DNA of 59,596 nucleotides from DASPJQ01 sp035299065 (GCA_035299065.1 DATGXI010000124.1:1-59596), one strand, 5' to 3'; counted from the first letter of the stretch, positions 7,680-15,517 are shown. Notes: a model not told the origin generated them from the sequence alone. A program made the numbers and translations.

Positions 7680-8348
7680 TTACTGAATGAGTTGTGTTGT
7701 GATAAAAATGCCTGAGAGAATTATTGCAGAGCCAGTAAGCAGCCGGTTAAGATTCCGGCTGCGTTTTATTTTCTTCTCTGCTTTTTGTAATCGGAGGTTT
7801 AAATCCTGTGCCTGTAAGAGTAATTTATCAGATTCAGATTTATAGTCTGCCAATAACGAATCACAATTACTGAATGCTATTTCCTTATTGGTGATTATCT
7901 CCTTCAGGGTATTAATTTTCGAATCACAAAGACTGTCTCGAATAGAGGTTTGTGTGATGTACTCCCTGCTTAAATTACTCAGAGAATCGAATGCAACAGA
8001 ATTCTTTTCCAACGAAGTATCTATATCGAAAAGTGTTACATAATCTTCAATCTGATCAGACAGATCTTTCACCCTTGACCGGGAATAATCCAACCGTTTG
8101 TCAGTGATTGAAATAACTGCCTGTAGACTGTCGCTTTGAAGAATCAATGAATCAATGGTGTGCTGATAGTTTGAGTCTTTCTGCTTGAGATATTCTTTGA
8201 TTTTTTGCAGTTCATCGTTTGTTTTTTCATAACGGATATCTCCATCGTTGTTTTCAGGACGGAAGAGCAAATACACGGTGCTTGCGATACTCACAATTGA
8301 GTAAAGAATGAAAAGTGCGCGGTAGAGTTTATTCTTGAATTGGATCAT
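7680..8348 (-). CDS. Coiled-coil protein with terminal membrane helices (spanin-like)
   Basis: A 222-residue protein. A membrane helix near the N-terminus (about 9-27) is followed by about 160 residues of heptad-rich coiled coil with many Ser/Asp/Leu repeats (QKDSNYQHTIDSLILQ and following), and a second hydrophobic segment ends the protein (LLTGSAIILSGIFITTQ). This resembles i-spanins or Rz-like proteins of Gram-negative phages, except for the second helix. It overlaps the preceding 84-residue membrane protein by 20 bp, an arrangement common in lysis cassettes. A structural membrane tether in a virion is the alternative. Confidence 0.5.
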   Translation of the reverse strand: MIQFKNKLYRALFILYSIVSIASTVYLLFRPENNDGDIRYEKTNDELQKIKEYLKQKDSNYQHTIDSLILQSDSLQAVISITDKRLDYSRSRVKDLSDQIEDYVTLFDIDTSLEKNSVAFDSLSNLSREYITQTSIRDSLCDSKINTLKEIITNKEIAFSNCDSLLADYKSESDKLLLQAQDLNLRLQKAEKKIKRSRNLNRLLTGSAIILSGIFITTQLIQ

Positions 8349-8583
8349 TTTGGTTTTTTGTTTTAAAGGGATTAGTAACTGTTTTTTCGATGGAGTATCC
8401 GAAGCAGCCCGCTGCTATAAGCGACACAAATCCGTAGAACATATATTCGGGACAGGTGAGTGAAAAGAACTGTTCAGAAATCCAAGCGGTGAGGGTGGCC
8501 AACACGAAGATGGCCACCACCAACTCCCGCAAGGAAAATGTTCCGGATTTATCGCGCAGGATGGTTTTAATAAAATCCTGCAT
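8329..8583 (-). CDS. Holin-like two-helix membrane protein
   Basis: An 84-residue protein. A short amphipathic N-terminus is followed by two hydrophobic segments (about residues 19-36 and 46-64; LVVAIFVLATLTAW and YGFVSLIAAGCFGY) and a charged C-terminal tail (TKNQNDPIQE). Size, topology and position beside peptidoglycan-degrading enzymes fit a class II holin that would permeabilise the inner membrane. It overlaps the coiled-coil gene by 20 bp. There is no diagnostic holin signature, so this is a context-based call. Confidence 0.5.
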   Translation of the reverse strand: MQDFIKTILRDKSGTFSLRELVVAIFVLATLTAWISEQFFSLTCPEYMFYGFVSLIAAGCFGYSIEKTVTNPFKTKNQNDPIQE

Positions 8584-8588
8584 CTTGC

Positions 8589-8795
8589 TTAAAATATTTT
8601 AGCAAGTGTCCTGCGCAACCATCCCTTTGGCGCACCATAGGAATTATTGATCACTGTTACACGAATGTTCGTGTAGTGTTTGGATTGCGGAGGAGTTGCC
8701 AACGATTGAAAAGCAGCATCCAGTAAGCGGGAAGCATCATTCATGATTGCATCCATTGGGTTTGGTTTGTTTTGGTTGTTTTTGTCGTTTTTCAT
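8589..8795 (-). CDS. Small unknown cassette protein
   Basis: A 68-residue basic protein with an Asn/Lys/Pro-rich N-terminus, a helix (MDAIMNDASRLLDAAFQSL) and a strand-like segment RVTVINNSYG ending in GWLRRTLAKIF, which could be a short amphipathic membrane-binding helix. It is 5 bp upstream of the holin-like gene and 19 bp after the L,D-transpeptidase-like gene. No family is recognised. Confidence 0.45.
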   Translation of the reverse strand: MKNDKNNQNKPNPMDAIMNDASRLLDAAFQSLATPPQSKHYTNIRVTVINNSYGAPKGWLRRTLAKIF

Positions 8796-8814
8796 TTTAC
8801 TTTTTGTTTATGGT

Positions 8815-9483
8815 TTATTCTTTTGTGATCAGATGATAAGCGAGTACTCCTGTGCCAAGGGTAAGTGTGCCAAGGGTGATTTTTCGTATGGTCGCTCTTC
8901 GGACTGCGCGGTGATCGACAATCGTATATGTGAATCGGTTGCCGTATAGTTGTCGATGCTTCTCACACATCCCGATGAACTTGGCGAAATCTTCACCATC
9001 AGCGAACACTTGACATCCGGCAGAAAACTCATCCACGTATCGGGTTGTTCCTTTTAACATGGCGCGATGGATGTTAATGCCGAATATTCCTGTAACCTTA
9101 GTACCATTGAAAAAATCAAGAATTGCATTGCGGTTGTAATCCCGATAAACTGTCACAGGTTTTCGTTGTGTCAGCGCGAGATATTTACCTCGGTGCATTC
9201 CCAACTCATAAGCATGGATATACTGACCTTGTTTAAGTATTGCCGTTCCCTGCGGGTGCATGGGTGAATTGAGCCAGTAGGTTCCGGGATCAGTTGTAGC
9301 AGGAAACACGTGGTACTCCCAATTAAGAAATCCAGTTTTATAGAATACATGGATTTCATCATCGAATTTGTTGGCGCGTGTCTGCTTTGATCGGATTCCC
9401 CAAATGTTCAATTCGTAAGGGCGGTCATAAATCTTGTAGCCTTTTTGTCGGGCGATGGTTCTTATTTTCCCAAGCATGGACAT
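8815..9483 (-). CDS. L,D-transpeptidase-like (YkuD-type) protein
   Basis: A 222-residue protein. The C-terminal half has an NIHRAMLKGTTRYVDEF segment followed by SAGCQVF: a His, then a Ser-x-Gly-Cys, the pattern of the YkuD catalytic pair, with Cys as nucleophile. The upstream part contains strands ending in FGINIHRA. The protein ends in a hydrophobic helix (about 200-218), which would anchor it to the membrane. Families of this kind cut or exchange peptide cross-links in peptidoglycan. The start codon lies within the stop of the amidase gene (1-bp overlap), so the two wall enzymes form a coupled pair. Confidence 0.6.
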   Translation of the reverse strand: MSMLGKIRTIARQKGYKIYDRPYELNIWGIRSKQTRANKFDDEIHVFYKTGFLNWEYHVFPATTDPGTYWLNSPMHPQGTAILKQGQYIHAYELGMHRGKYLALTQRKPVTVYRDYNRNAILDFFNGTKVTGIFGINIHRAMLKGTTRYVDEFSAGCQVFADGEDFAKFIGMCEKHRQLYGNRFTYTIVDHRAVRRATIRKITLGTLTLGTGVLAYHLITKE

Positions 9484-9920
9484 TAGTCATCCAATCCAAT
9501 GTCCGGTGTGTAATTCTTGAGCCATTCCTTCACGTTGAAGTTTGGACATGTTTTTCCACCTTGGTTCGGAAATTCACCGTGACCTTTTACTTCTGCGTTT
9601 GGATATCGCTCCAGTAATTCCACGATCTTATCGAACATGGCATTCTCCTGGGCGCGGGTTCTTGTATCTCCACCTTTACCTTCCTTGGTTTTACCACCGA
9701 TATAACAAACGTTGATGCAGTTTTCGTTGAAACCAAGAACTCCGTTTGACACTTTGTTTTCATCAAGCAGTTTTACAACGTCTCCGTTTGCTTTAATGAT
9801 GTAGTGGTATCCCGGATTTTTCCATCCGCGTTTTTCTTTCCAGTATTTCAGAATGGCTTCTACTTTAGCAGTAGGCAAGGTGTCCGTACAATGGATGGCG
9901 ATGTATTTAATGTTTCTCAT
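9483..9920 (-). CDS. N-acetylmuramoyl-L-alanine amidase (T7 lysozyme-like)
   Basis: A 145-residue zinc amidase of the Amidase_2/PGRP type. Zinc ligands are visible as the His in IAIHCTDT, the His in VKGHGEFP and the Cys in GGKTCPNF, which match the H-H-C triad of T7 lysozyme. The segment GYHYIIKANGDVVKL supplies the catalytic strand. It cuts the bond between muramic acid and L-alanine in the cell wall and would be the endolysin of the cassette. There is no signal peptide, so export would need a holin. It overlaps the 9907-10854 gene by 14 bp and the L,D-transpeptidase-like gene by 1 bp. Confidence 0.88.
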   Translation of the reverse strand: MRNIKYIAIHCTDTLPTAKVEAILKYWKEKRGWKNPGYHYIIKANGDVVKLLDENKVSNGVLGFNENCINVCYIGGKTKEGKGGDTRTRAQENAMFDKIVELLERYPNAEVKGHGEFPNQGGKTCPNFNVKEWLKNYTPDIGLDD

Positions 9921-10854
9921 ATTTTTTTACGGTTGATGATTTGACAATTAGTTTTCGGTTTTTCTCCAACATTCGAATCAGAGTTAGTCCGTTCTTTTCT
10001 TTGATTTTGCTTCCCACAACCATATCCTTCGGCACTTTCACTTTCACCATGTATTTGGGATCGTATAGTTCAGTAGGTTCGGTAGTGATGAGAAGCGGTT
10101 CTTCAATTCCGGAGAAGAAGTTGAAGTTTGTTGGCACAGACCATTTGCTTCCATCATACTTCAATCCCATTCGTAAGAATTGCGCTCGGATGGATTCCTG
10201 TTGAGAGGAAGAAGTGAATGTGTCAAGCATTCCGGTGACAAGTGTTTTTCTTACACCTCCGTTGATTCGCATCTCCTTGAATTTTTCGGATACTGAAGAA
10301 TAATCGCTTGTATTTCTGATCTTCTTCAGATTGTCTATTGCCTTACTGAAGTTTTTATCTTCAGCAGCTTCAATTAATTTTTCAGCGAGATCATCAGCAT
10401 CAGGTGCTGCACCTTTCACATAAACATTATATGCGCTTTCGCTAATGGTGGATGGCAACTTGAGTTTTTCCAAGGCGGCTTCCATTTCACTTCCAAAGTC
10501 TCCGTCTGCACCATATTTCGGCAGAATGCTTTTTCCGTACTTGGCAATCAACTTTTCCTGAAACAACTTCACTCGTTCTCCTTTACTTCCTTTTTTCAAA
10601 GGGAAAGAATCCTTTCTCGTAGTGGTCGTTGAAGAAGTGGTTGATTTATATCCACCGGAAGAGGATGATGTGCTTGTTTGTGAAGAACTGGTTGTTGTAA
10701 CCGGAGTGGTTTCTTCCTCATCGATATCAGTTTTCTTCTTTCGGTTTTTCAAATACTTGAATCCGAAGAATCCTCCAACTGCTGTTGCTACAACTCCAAG
10801 ACTGATGAGAATAGCTTTCTTTTTATTTGATTTTGGTTTTTCTTCTGTTTTCAT
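9907..10854 (-). CDS. Membrane-anchored peptidoglycan-binding-like protein
   Basis: A 315-residue protein. A basic start is followed by one membrane helix (about residues 13-33, ILISLGVVATAVGGFFGF), then a Ser/Thr/Gly linker (about 50-80). Residues 85-140 resemble a PG_binding_1 repeat: LKKGSKGERVKLFQEKL, then YGADGDFGSEMEAALEKLK. The middle is helical and the end strand-rich with many Lys. This is a type II-like membrane protein with a wall-binding arm on the outside. It overlaps the annexin-like gene by 4 bp. In a membrane-containing virion such a protein could help penetrate the wall; this is inference. Confidence 0.6.
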   Translation of the reverse strand: MKTEEKPKSNKKKAILISLGVVATAVGGFFGFKYLKNRKKKTDIDEEETTPVTTTSSSQTSTSSSSGGYKSTTSSTTTTRKDSFPLKKGSKGERVKLFQEKLIAKYGKSILPKYGADGDFGSEMEAALEKLKLPSTISESAYNVYVKGAAPDADDLAEKLIEAAEDKNFSKAIDNLKKIRNTSDYSSVSEKFKEMRINGGVRKTLVTGMLDTFTSSSQQESIRAQFLRMGLKYDGSKWSVPTNFNFFSGIEEPLLITTEPTELYDPKYMVKVKVPKDMVVGSKIKEKNGLTLIRMLEKNRKLIVKSSTVKKYEKH

Positions 10855-11576
10855 GATTTTGGTTTTTTCCGAAGAATACTCATGTACTCATCGATGTATG
10901 ATTGGGATAAATCGCCTTCAAGGTCATCTTGCAGAGTGCTTCCGTATTTTTTGTAGTAAGCACTTTCCACTTTTTTGTAATCGGCTTGCGTTGGCATATC
11001 TAAAAACACCGACTTAATTGCATCTTCATCAGTTCCGGGAAATATGCCGTACCAAACACTCATGGCATTATAGAGGCGAACAGCAGCAGCGGTGTGGTTG
11101 TAGTTTACCTTTTCACCTTTTCTCTCCGGCTTAGATGCGATGATGGCCATCAACTCATTGTATTCTGCCGTTCCGAGATCACCTTGCAAATCTTTGGTGA
11201 GTGGCTCTCCGTAGAGTTTTTTATAGGAGGCTGCTACTTTTTTATACTCATCCTTCGAAGGAATATCACGAATCACTCTGCGCAATGCTTCTTCATCCGT
11301 TCCCCATCCAAACCACATATCATTATCAAGAGCCATTCGGATTTGTTTGGCTACTGAAGCAGAAGAGTCAACATCGAGTGATTTCTTTTCTTCTGTATTG
11401 GCAATCGTTGTGCGAACTGCTTTCTTCAAAAGAAAGATCGTTCCACCGATTACAACCAATCCAATGGCAGAATAAATCACGATCTCTTTCAAGTTGATTT
11501 TATTCTCCTGGACTGGCACAGCAACTGGTTGTTGTTGTACCGCAGGCGTAGTGATATGTGCAGGTGCGTTTTCCAT
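10851..11576 (-). CDS. Annexin-like two-repeat membrane protein
   Basis: A 241-residue protein. One membrane helix lies at about 31-51. Two homologous repeats follow, residues 75-150 and 162-238. Each has GTDE-x-A (92-97 and 181-186), then Y-K-K-V-x-x-S/A-Y-x-K-x-YG, then D-L-x-GDL, the order and spacing of an annexin repeat. Repeat 1 carries the GxGT calcium loop as GWGT with an acidic residue (Asp133) about 41 residues later; repeat 2 has FPGT with Asp222. Annexin-like repeats are rare in bacteria and usually bind acidic membranes with calcium. It overlaps the preceding gene by 4 bp and is separated by nothing from the 60-residue gene upstream. Confidence 0.65.
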   Translation of the reverse strand: MENAPAHITTPAVQQQPVAVPVQENKINLKEIVIYSAIGLVVIGGTIFLLKKAVRTTIANTEEKKSLDVDSSASVAKQIRMALDNDMWFGWGTDEEALRRVIRDIPSKDEYKKVAASYKKLYGEPLTKDLQGDLGTAEYNELMAIIASKPERKGEKVNYNHTAAAVRLYNAMSVWYGIFPGTDEDAIKSVFLDMPTQADYKKVESAYYKKYGSTLQDDLEGDLSQSYIDEYMSILRKKPKS

Positions 11577-11759
11577 TTACACTCCGAGTGCTTGTTTTGC
11601 CAATGCAGTTTTTTGAGGATCGTTTTGAATGATGTCTGCGAGTTTTTCCAACTCTTTTGCAGAGAGTTTTTTTGCAAGCACCGAGAGTGCTTTCATCTTG
11701 GTATCGGCTTCCTTCTCCGAGGCAGCTTCGATTGAGATTTCGTAAGTGTACTTTTTCAT
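11577..11759 (-). CDS. Small helical cassette protein
   Basis: A 60-residue protein with a strand at the start (KKYTYEISIEA) followed by two helices (KMKALSVLAKKLSAKELEKLADIIQ and the final TALAKQALG). The LSAKELEKLADII pattern looks like a conserved small domain, but I cannot name it. The stop is directly followed by the annexin-like start, which implies coupling. Confidence 0.5.
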   Translation of the reverse strand: MKKYTYEISIEAASEKEADTKMKALSVLAKKLSAKELEKLADIIQNDPQKTALAKQALGV

Positions 11760-11834
11760 TTTTCCTTTTTTTTGGCGCAGAAATTCCCTGCGCGGATGTT
11801 TTCCGTGTTCGTTTTTGCGGTATGTATTCGGGGG

Positions 11835-12677
11835 TTATTCCTTATTCAGATCAAGGAGATCCGCCACTTCAGGAATTTTGTCTTTGTCTGTAATCAGCGT
11901 ATCGTTAATCTGCATCAGCGTGTGGAGTTGTTCCTCATTGAGTTCTTGCTCCATTGCCTGTATCACTTGCAGGTGACGTTGTTGCGCTTCAGATAAACCT
12001 GCATTCGATGATTTCTTTGAGAATGTAACATCGCCTTCGGGTTCTTTTTGCTCGGTTCCGCTTAGTGCATTTCCAGTAATCTTACCGACCACTAATTGCT
12101 GAACCCACATCGGAGGATTTTCTGCCAGTTTCATCCATCGTTCTCCGGTTTTACTTTTTACTTCTTCGACTTCCTTTTCAAGAGTCTGAACTTTTTCTTC
12201 CAGTTGATCGATGTATTCATCTGCTTCGGTATTCTTCTTTTGCGCATCCTCCAGTTGTTTTTGCAAATCCTTAATTTGGTTTTGCATATCCTTTCGTTCC
12301 ACAACCTCGTCAATTTTCGCTTGGAGTTCCACTCCTGACAGTCCTTGTTGCACGGGGGTGACAACAGGTGTTTCTTTTTTGATTTCTTTCAAACGGAAAA
12401 TGTGTTTTGTATTCCGAGGAGATGTTGGACTTTCTGAATAAAGCAGCACAACAACTTCTCTGGTATCTTCATCCACAAATTCTTCATGTGAATCAAAATC
12501 GGAAAGATCATTGGTGCGTTGCACGACTTTAAACCCATCCACCATTATTTCATAATAGCGAGGTGTATTCTTCTCTTTCGCTTTCTCCAATAGTCGTTTT
12601 ACTTTCAACAACTTTTCGGTGGTGTAAGGCTGAACATCCGATGTTCTATATGACATTATTTCATTTTCCATTTTCAA
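11835..12677 (-). CDS. Coiled-coil cassette protein
   Basis: A 280-residue soluble protein. The first 100 residues are mixed alpha/beta (PRYYEIMVDGFKVVQ and VVVLLYSES). Residues about 125-185 form a long coiled coil (MQNQIKDLQKQLEDAQKK and onwards). The C-terminus is helical with a GLSEAQQRHLQVIQAMEQEL segment. It has no membrane helix. ATG 12671 or 12677 are both possible. It follows the first beta-rich gene without a gap and could be a scaffold or assembly factor for the neighbouring structural proteins; this is inference. Confidence 0.5.
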   Translation of the reverse strand: MKMENEIMSYRTSDVQPYTTEKLLKVKRLLEKAKEKNTPRYYEIMVDGFKVVQRTNDLSDFDSHEEFVDEDTREVVVLLYSESPTSPRNTKHIFRLKEIKKETPVVTPVQQGLSGVELQAKIDEVVERKDMQNQIKDLQKQLEDAQKKNTEADEYIDQLEEKVQTLEKEVEEVKSKTGERWMKLAENPPMWVQQLVVGKITGNALSGTEQKEPEGDVTFSKKSSNAGLSEAQQRHLQVIQAMEQELNEEQLHTLMQINDTLITDKDKIPEVADLLDLNKE

Positions 12678-12992
12678 TTATTTGTAAGGGATTACTTGAA
12701 TGAAACGCGCTCTTGCAATTGAAGTGGAAGTGTTCCGAATTTGAATCTGTCCGTGATGCTCATACTGCATTTCATCTGCGTTGGTCAAAGCGATATTGAA
12801 AATCCCATTTTGACTTTTGACATTTATCCGAGCAGGTTCTTCAACAAGAATGAACAAACTGTTAAAGGCTTTCAGATTGATCGTCTCCCTGTCCTGAAGA
12901 ATGAAGTGTCGAAATCTCAAATGGTATTTGTCTCCATATCCGAGTTCACGCATTCTTCGTGGTATATATTCGAGTGCAAGATTTACAGTCAT
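12678..12992 (-). CDS. Small beta-rich protein, candidate minor capsid component
   Basis: A 104-residue protein made almost entirely of alternating strand-like segments (NLKAFNSLFILVEEPARI, SQNGIFNIALTN, QIQIRNTSTSIARARFIQVI). It lacks signal peptide, membrane helix and catalytic motifs. It overlaps the next upstream gene by 4 bp. With the two following genes it makes a cluster of compact beta proteins suited to jelly-roll structural subunits. No family is recognised; a role as penton or spike is a guess from context. Confidence 0.5.
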   Translation of the reverse strand: MTVNLALEYIPRRMRELGYGDKYHLRFRHFILQDRETINLKAFNSLFILVEEPARINVKSQNGIFNIALTNADEMQYEHHGQIQIRNTSTSIARARFIQVIPYK

Positions 12993-13471
12993 TGTTCAGG
13001 GTCGTTAAAATTTAGTTCACAAAAGAGATAGACATCCACTTCGTACCGCACATTCCGTCTGGCAAGCGTGCCCCAATTGTCAAGGATGTATCCATGAACA
13101 ATTGCAGAGTCTCCATTTAAAAGAACCTTGAGTGGTCTTTTCATTGCGGAACGATTGTGTTGCTTCGCAGGAAATACTCCGGAGGTATAGTCCAGGAATC
13201 CGACATTTGGGTTTTCTAAGATCAAATTACCGTAGTAGAAAACACCTTCTTGCTGCCGTGTACTCAATGAGATTTGACCTACAATTATTGGTGGCAAGTA
13301 CGGTGACCTTGTTCTGATGCTAATTGGAACTCCTGACTCAGCATCATCGAGCAATCGAACTTTATACCATAAGCCTGTTACTTTTTCAATGTTCCTTGGC
13401 AATGGAATTTCAAAGTGTTTCAATTGTGATGCGCGGGAAATTCCGACAGTATGTATGATGATTTCTTCCAC
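12989..13471 (-). CDS. Beta-rich protein, candidate capsid component
   Basis: A 160-residue protein with about eight predicted strands, for example KVTGLWYKVRLLDD, VPISIRTRSPYLPPI, GNLILENPNVGFL and YEVDVYLFCELNF at the end. The spacing of strands and the last long hydrophobic strand would fit a single jelly roll. It follows the 131-residue gene by 5 bp and shares with it the general ending aromatic-x-V-x-L-x-x-x-C-E. It could be a diverged paralogue of that gene. Confidence 0.5.
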   Translation of the reverse strand: MEEIIIHTVGISRASQLKHFEIPLPRNIEKVTGLWYKVRLLDDAESGVPISIRTRSPYLPPIIVGQISLSTRQQEGVFYYGNLILENPNVGFLDYTSGVFPAKQHNRSAMKRPLKVLLNGDSAIVHGYILDNWGTLARRNVRYEVDVYLFCELNFNDPEQ

Positions 13472-13476
13472 AGTTA

Positions 13477-13872
13477 TTAGTTCAATTCAATTTCACAATC
13501 GAGATACAATTGCACCGTGTAGGCTGCAAAAACAGTTCTGCCGTCTGCCTTATCGGTAAATTCAATTTTCACTTGTCCGTTCCCGATGATTACATTTTCC
13601 AATGGCCAGTAGCGGTTGTCAAGATTTGCATCTACTCCGTTCATTATGCGTTGCACAGCATGATTATCCGGAAAGAATTCGCGTTTGTTGATCTCCACTC
13701 TTGCATATCCGCGATGGAAGAGCAAATCAGGTTTCTCAGAAGTAAACGCAATTCCGTTTACACTCTTCACGCTTTTATCCAATTCAAAAGTTTCGCTCAC
13801 CTTTGAGTTTGCAGCGGTCACCTGTAGTTCGAAAACTTTGGGTGCGCGCAATAATGCATTTTCTTCGTTCAT
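13477..13872 (-). CDS. Beta-rich protein, candidate capsid component
   Basis: A 131-residue protein with strand-like segments throughout (VFELQVTAANSKVSETFEL, VNGIAFTSEKPDLLFHRG, YARVEINKREFF, VIIGNGQVKIEFTD, YTVQLYLDCEIEL). No membrane helix or enzyme motif. It lies downstream of the strong hairpin at 13894-13927, which may set its expression relative to the 239-residue gene. Its ending resembles the end of the 160-residue neighbour. Candidate single jelly-roll subunit; needs structure prediction. Confidence 0.5.
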   Translation of the reverse strand: MNEENALLRAPKVFELQVTAANSKVSETFELDKSVKSVNGIAFTSEKPDLLFHRGYARVEINKREFFPDNHAVQRIMNGVDANLDNRYWPLENVIIGNGQVKIEFTDKADGRTVFAAYTVQLYLDCEIELN

Positions 13873-13893
13873 CGTTTTGCTTTTTGGCTCTTT

Positions 13894-13927
13894 GATTAAG
13901 GCTCTTGCAAATTCAAGAGCCTTAATC
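13894..13927 (-). promoter_or_regulatory. Strong 14-bp hairpin without T-tract between structural genes
   Basis: Perfect inverted repeat: arms GATTAAGGCTCTTG (13894-13907) and its complement (13914-13927), 6-nt loop. It starts 18 nt beyond the stop of the 239-residue gene. Neither strand shows a T-run after the stem, so it is more likely an RNA-stabilising or attenuating hairpin than a classic terminator. Confidence 0.7.
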
Positions 13928-13945
13928 GTTGAACCGGGTTAATGA

Positions 13946-14665
13946 TTAGGGAGTAGTTACTGTTCCGTGCAACCCTGCATAGATGTAGGTGTTGGCTGCG
14001 ATGCCATCTAATGAACCAAGTTCAATGGTCAACTCGATCAACACATCATCTTGAATCAGGCGTGGGTTTGCCAGTTTGTAATATCCCATTGGCACAAGGT
14101 GCAGGTTGCCTGTTTTGAATACGTTGTTCGATGTATCCGGAACAATCTGCTTTTTGTTTGATTTCAAGGAGAACTCACCGTTAGCAATTGCAGGGATCGA
14201 TTCGATCTTGTCGTAATTGGTGGCGATGATTTTGTCTTTCGTACCGTCTGCTGATACTCCGGCAAGCAGGATAATTCCGCTTACAAGCATCGATTGGTTC
14301 TTTGGCAATTTCGCATTGGAAATATTGCGCAAACCAATCTCCTTGTCATCCTGCGTCTCAAACATTTTGATAGTTTTTGAACTGGCAGGTTTGATGGAGT
14401 AGATGATGGTATCTGCAAGGCGCAGTTCACCTTTTTTCAATCCTTCTTTGATGTGCGCAGGCAGTTCCGTGAAATGCTTTTCCATTTCTGCACGCGATCC
14501 TTTTGAAGGTGGTGCAGGTTGCGCCAATTTGTTGATGGTACGCACGCGCTGAATTGGATTCATTTTTTTCAGCGCACCCATCACTTCGTCATTGTCGATC
14601 TCATCAAGACCAAGCAATGCGCCTGCGTTGTTGTACTGTTCGATTGTTTCTGTTTGTCCAAACAT
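13946..14665 (-). CDS. Candidate major capsid protein of the phage-like cassette
   Basis: A 239-residue protein. The first 85 residues are helical (DEVMGALKKMNPIQRVRTI, then AHIKEGLKKGELR). The rest is strand-rich: LADTIIYSIKPASSKT, SMLVSGIILLAGVSAD, LHLVPMGYYKLANPRLI, VLIELTIELGS, NTYIYAGLHGTVTT. It is the largest of the beta proteins, sits in the middle of the cassette and is followed by a very stable mRNA hairpin, as often seen behind abundant structural genes. No HK97 or known double jelly-roll signature is recognised. The call is an inference from composition, position and neighbours; an abundant non-capsid structural protein is the alternative. Confidence 0.45.
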   Translation of the reverse strand: MFGQTETIEQYNNAGALLGLDEIDNDEVMGALKKMNPIQRVRTINKLAQPAPPSKGSRAEMEKHFTELPAHIKEGLKKGELRLADTIIYSIKPASSKTIKMFETQDDKEIGLRNISNAKLPKNQSMLVSGIILLAGVSADGTKDKIIATNYDKIESIPAIANGEFSLKSNKKQIVPDTSNNVFKTGNLHLVPMGYYKLANPRLIQDDVLIELTIELGSLDGIAANTYIYAGLHGTVTTP

Positions 14666-14800
14666 GATTTTTTGTTTTTAGTGATTTGACTTTGTTTTTA
14701 CTTGTTCTTTTTTGCGCTGATTGGCTTGGTGAAGGCATGACTTTCCCCTGTTGACATCCCGGCCAAGGATGCCAATGCAATCAGTTTTTCTTTTTGGTGA
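14666..14800 (-). other. Intergenic gap with a possible short reading frame
   Basis: 135 bp between the 238- and 239-residue genes. A frame ending TAA at 14698-14700 runs back without stops into the upstream gene and reads LIALASLAGMSTGESHAF before a basic tail ISAKKNK. The composition looks coding, but there is no ATG upstream; TTG 14775 would give 25 residues. It may be a leader peptide or a remnant. Confidence 0.25.
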
Positions 14801-15517
14801 TTAGTAGATTTTCTCTTCTTCGTCCAGTCCGATCAGGTTCTCTTTGTTAATCTCCTGATGGAAATTCTCCTCTGTTCCCTGAACCGATTTATTCTCCTGG
14901 GCAAAGTTTTCCGCTGATTCCTGAATCTCTTTTTCGAAGCGTTCCAATTCTGATAAATCCATTTGATCGGGTTTCTCACTCAGCGGATATTTGAAGTATT
15001 GAACTTCACCCATACCACTCGTACCGGTATTGGTTGTTGTATTGGTATTCGCAGTTGTGGTGGTAGTTGAAGTTTGTGCAGTGGTAGTTTTCTGCTCTGA
15101 TTCTTTTTTCTTTATCAACTTGTCGAGATAAAGTTTCTGCATGATACCCTTTCCATAATGCTTCATCCTTTCTTTCGCAGCTTCCATTTTAGAAGTGGGT
15201 TCTGTCCCGTTTACAGCAGTAGTCATTGAGTAAACGTTAGAGACGGCCATTCCTAATCCAAAGGAGGCAACAGCGGGACTTCCCATAATTTCACCTGCAC
15301 CTGTTACAACAAGTCCGGTAAGGAATGAGAGTCGTCCCATCGCTGCTCCTGCGAATCCACCGCCAATGGCAGAAGCGGTGTTCACTAATGTGGGGATGAT
15401 TGTTTTCTTTGCCCTTTCTTTCATGGGAAGTTTTTTATCGGAGGCCGTTCCCGGAGTGCCTGAAAGAATCGCCTTTTTCTTGGCTTTCTTTTCGTATGAG
15501 TTTTTTCCGTTTGACAT
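14801..15517 (-). CDS. Cassette protein with hydrophobic middle region
   Basis: A 238-residue protein. A very basic N-terminus (about 30 Lys/Arg-rich residues) is followed by Gly/Ala-rich hydrophobic segments at about 40-90 (TASAIGGGFAGAAMG, LTGLVVTGAGEIMG, VASFGLGMAV). Then comes a helix, a Thr/Gln/Asn linker of about 25 residues, and an acidic Glu-rich tail. The layout suits a virion-membrane or pore protein with a nucleic-acid-facing basic end. It starts 26 bp after the transglutaminase-like gene. No family recognised. Confidence 0.5.
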   Translation of the reverse strand: MSNGKNSYEKKAKKKAILSGTPGTASDKKLPMKERAKKTIIPTLVNTASAIGGGFAGAAMGRLSFLTGLVVTGAGEIMGSPAVASFGLGMAVSNVYSMTTAVNGTEPTSKMEAAKERMKHYGKGIMQKLYLDKLIKKKESEQKTTTAQTSTTTTTANTNTTTNTGTSGMGEVQYFKYPLSEKPDQMDLSELERFEKEIQESAENFAQENKSVQGTEENFHQEINKENLIGLDEEEKIY

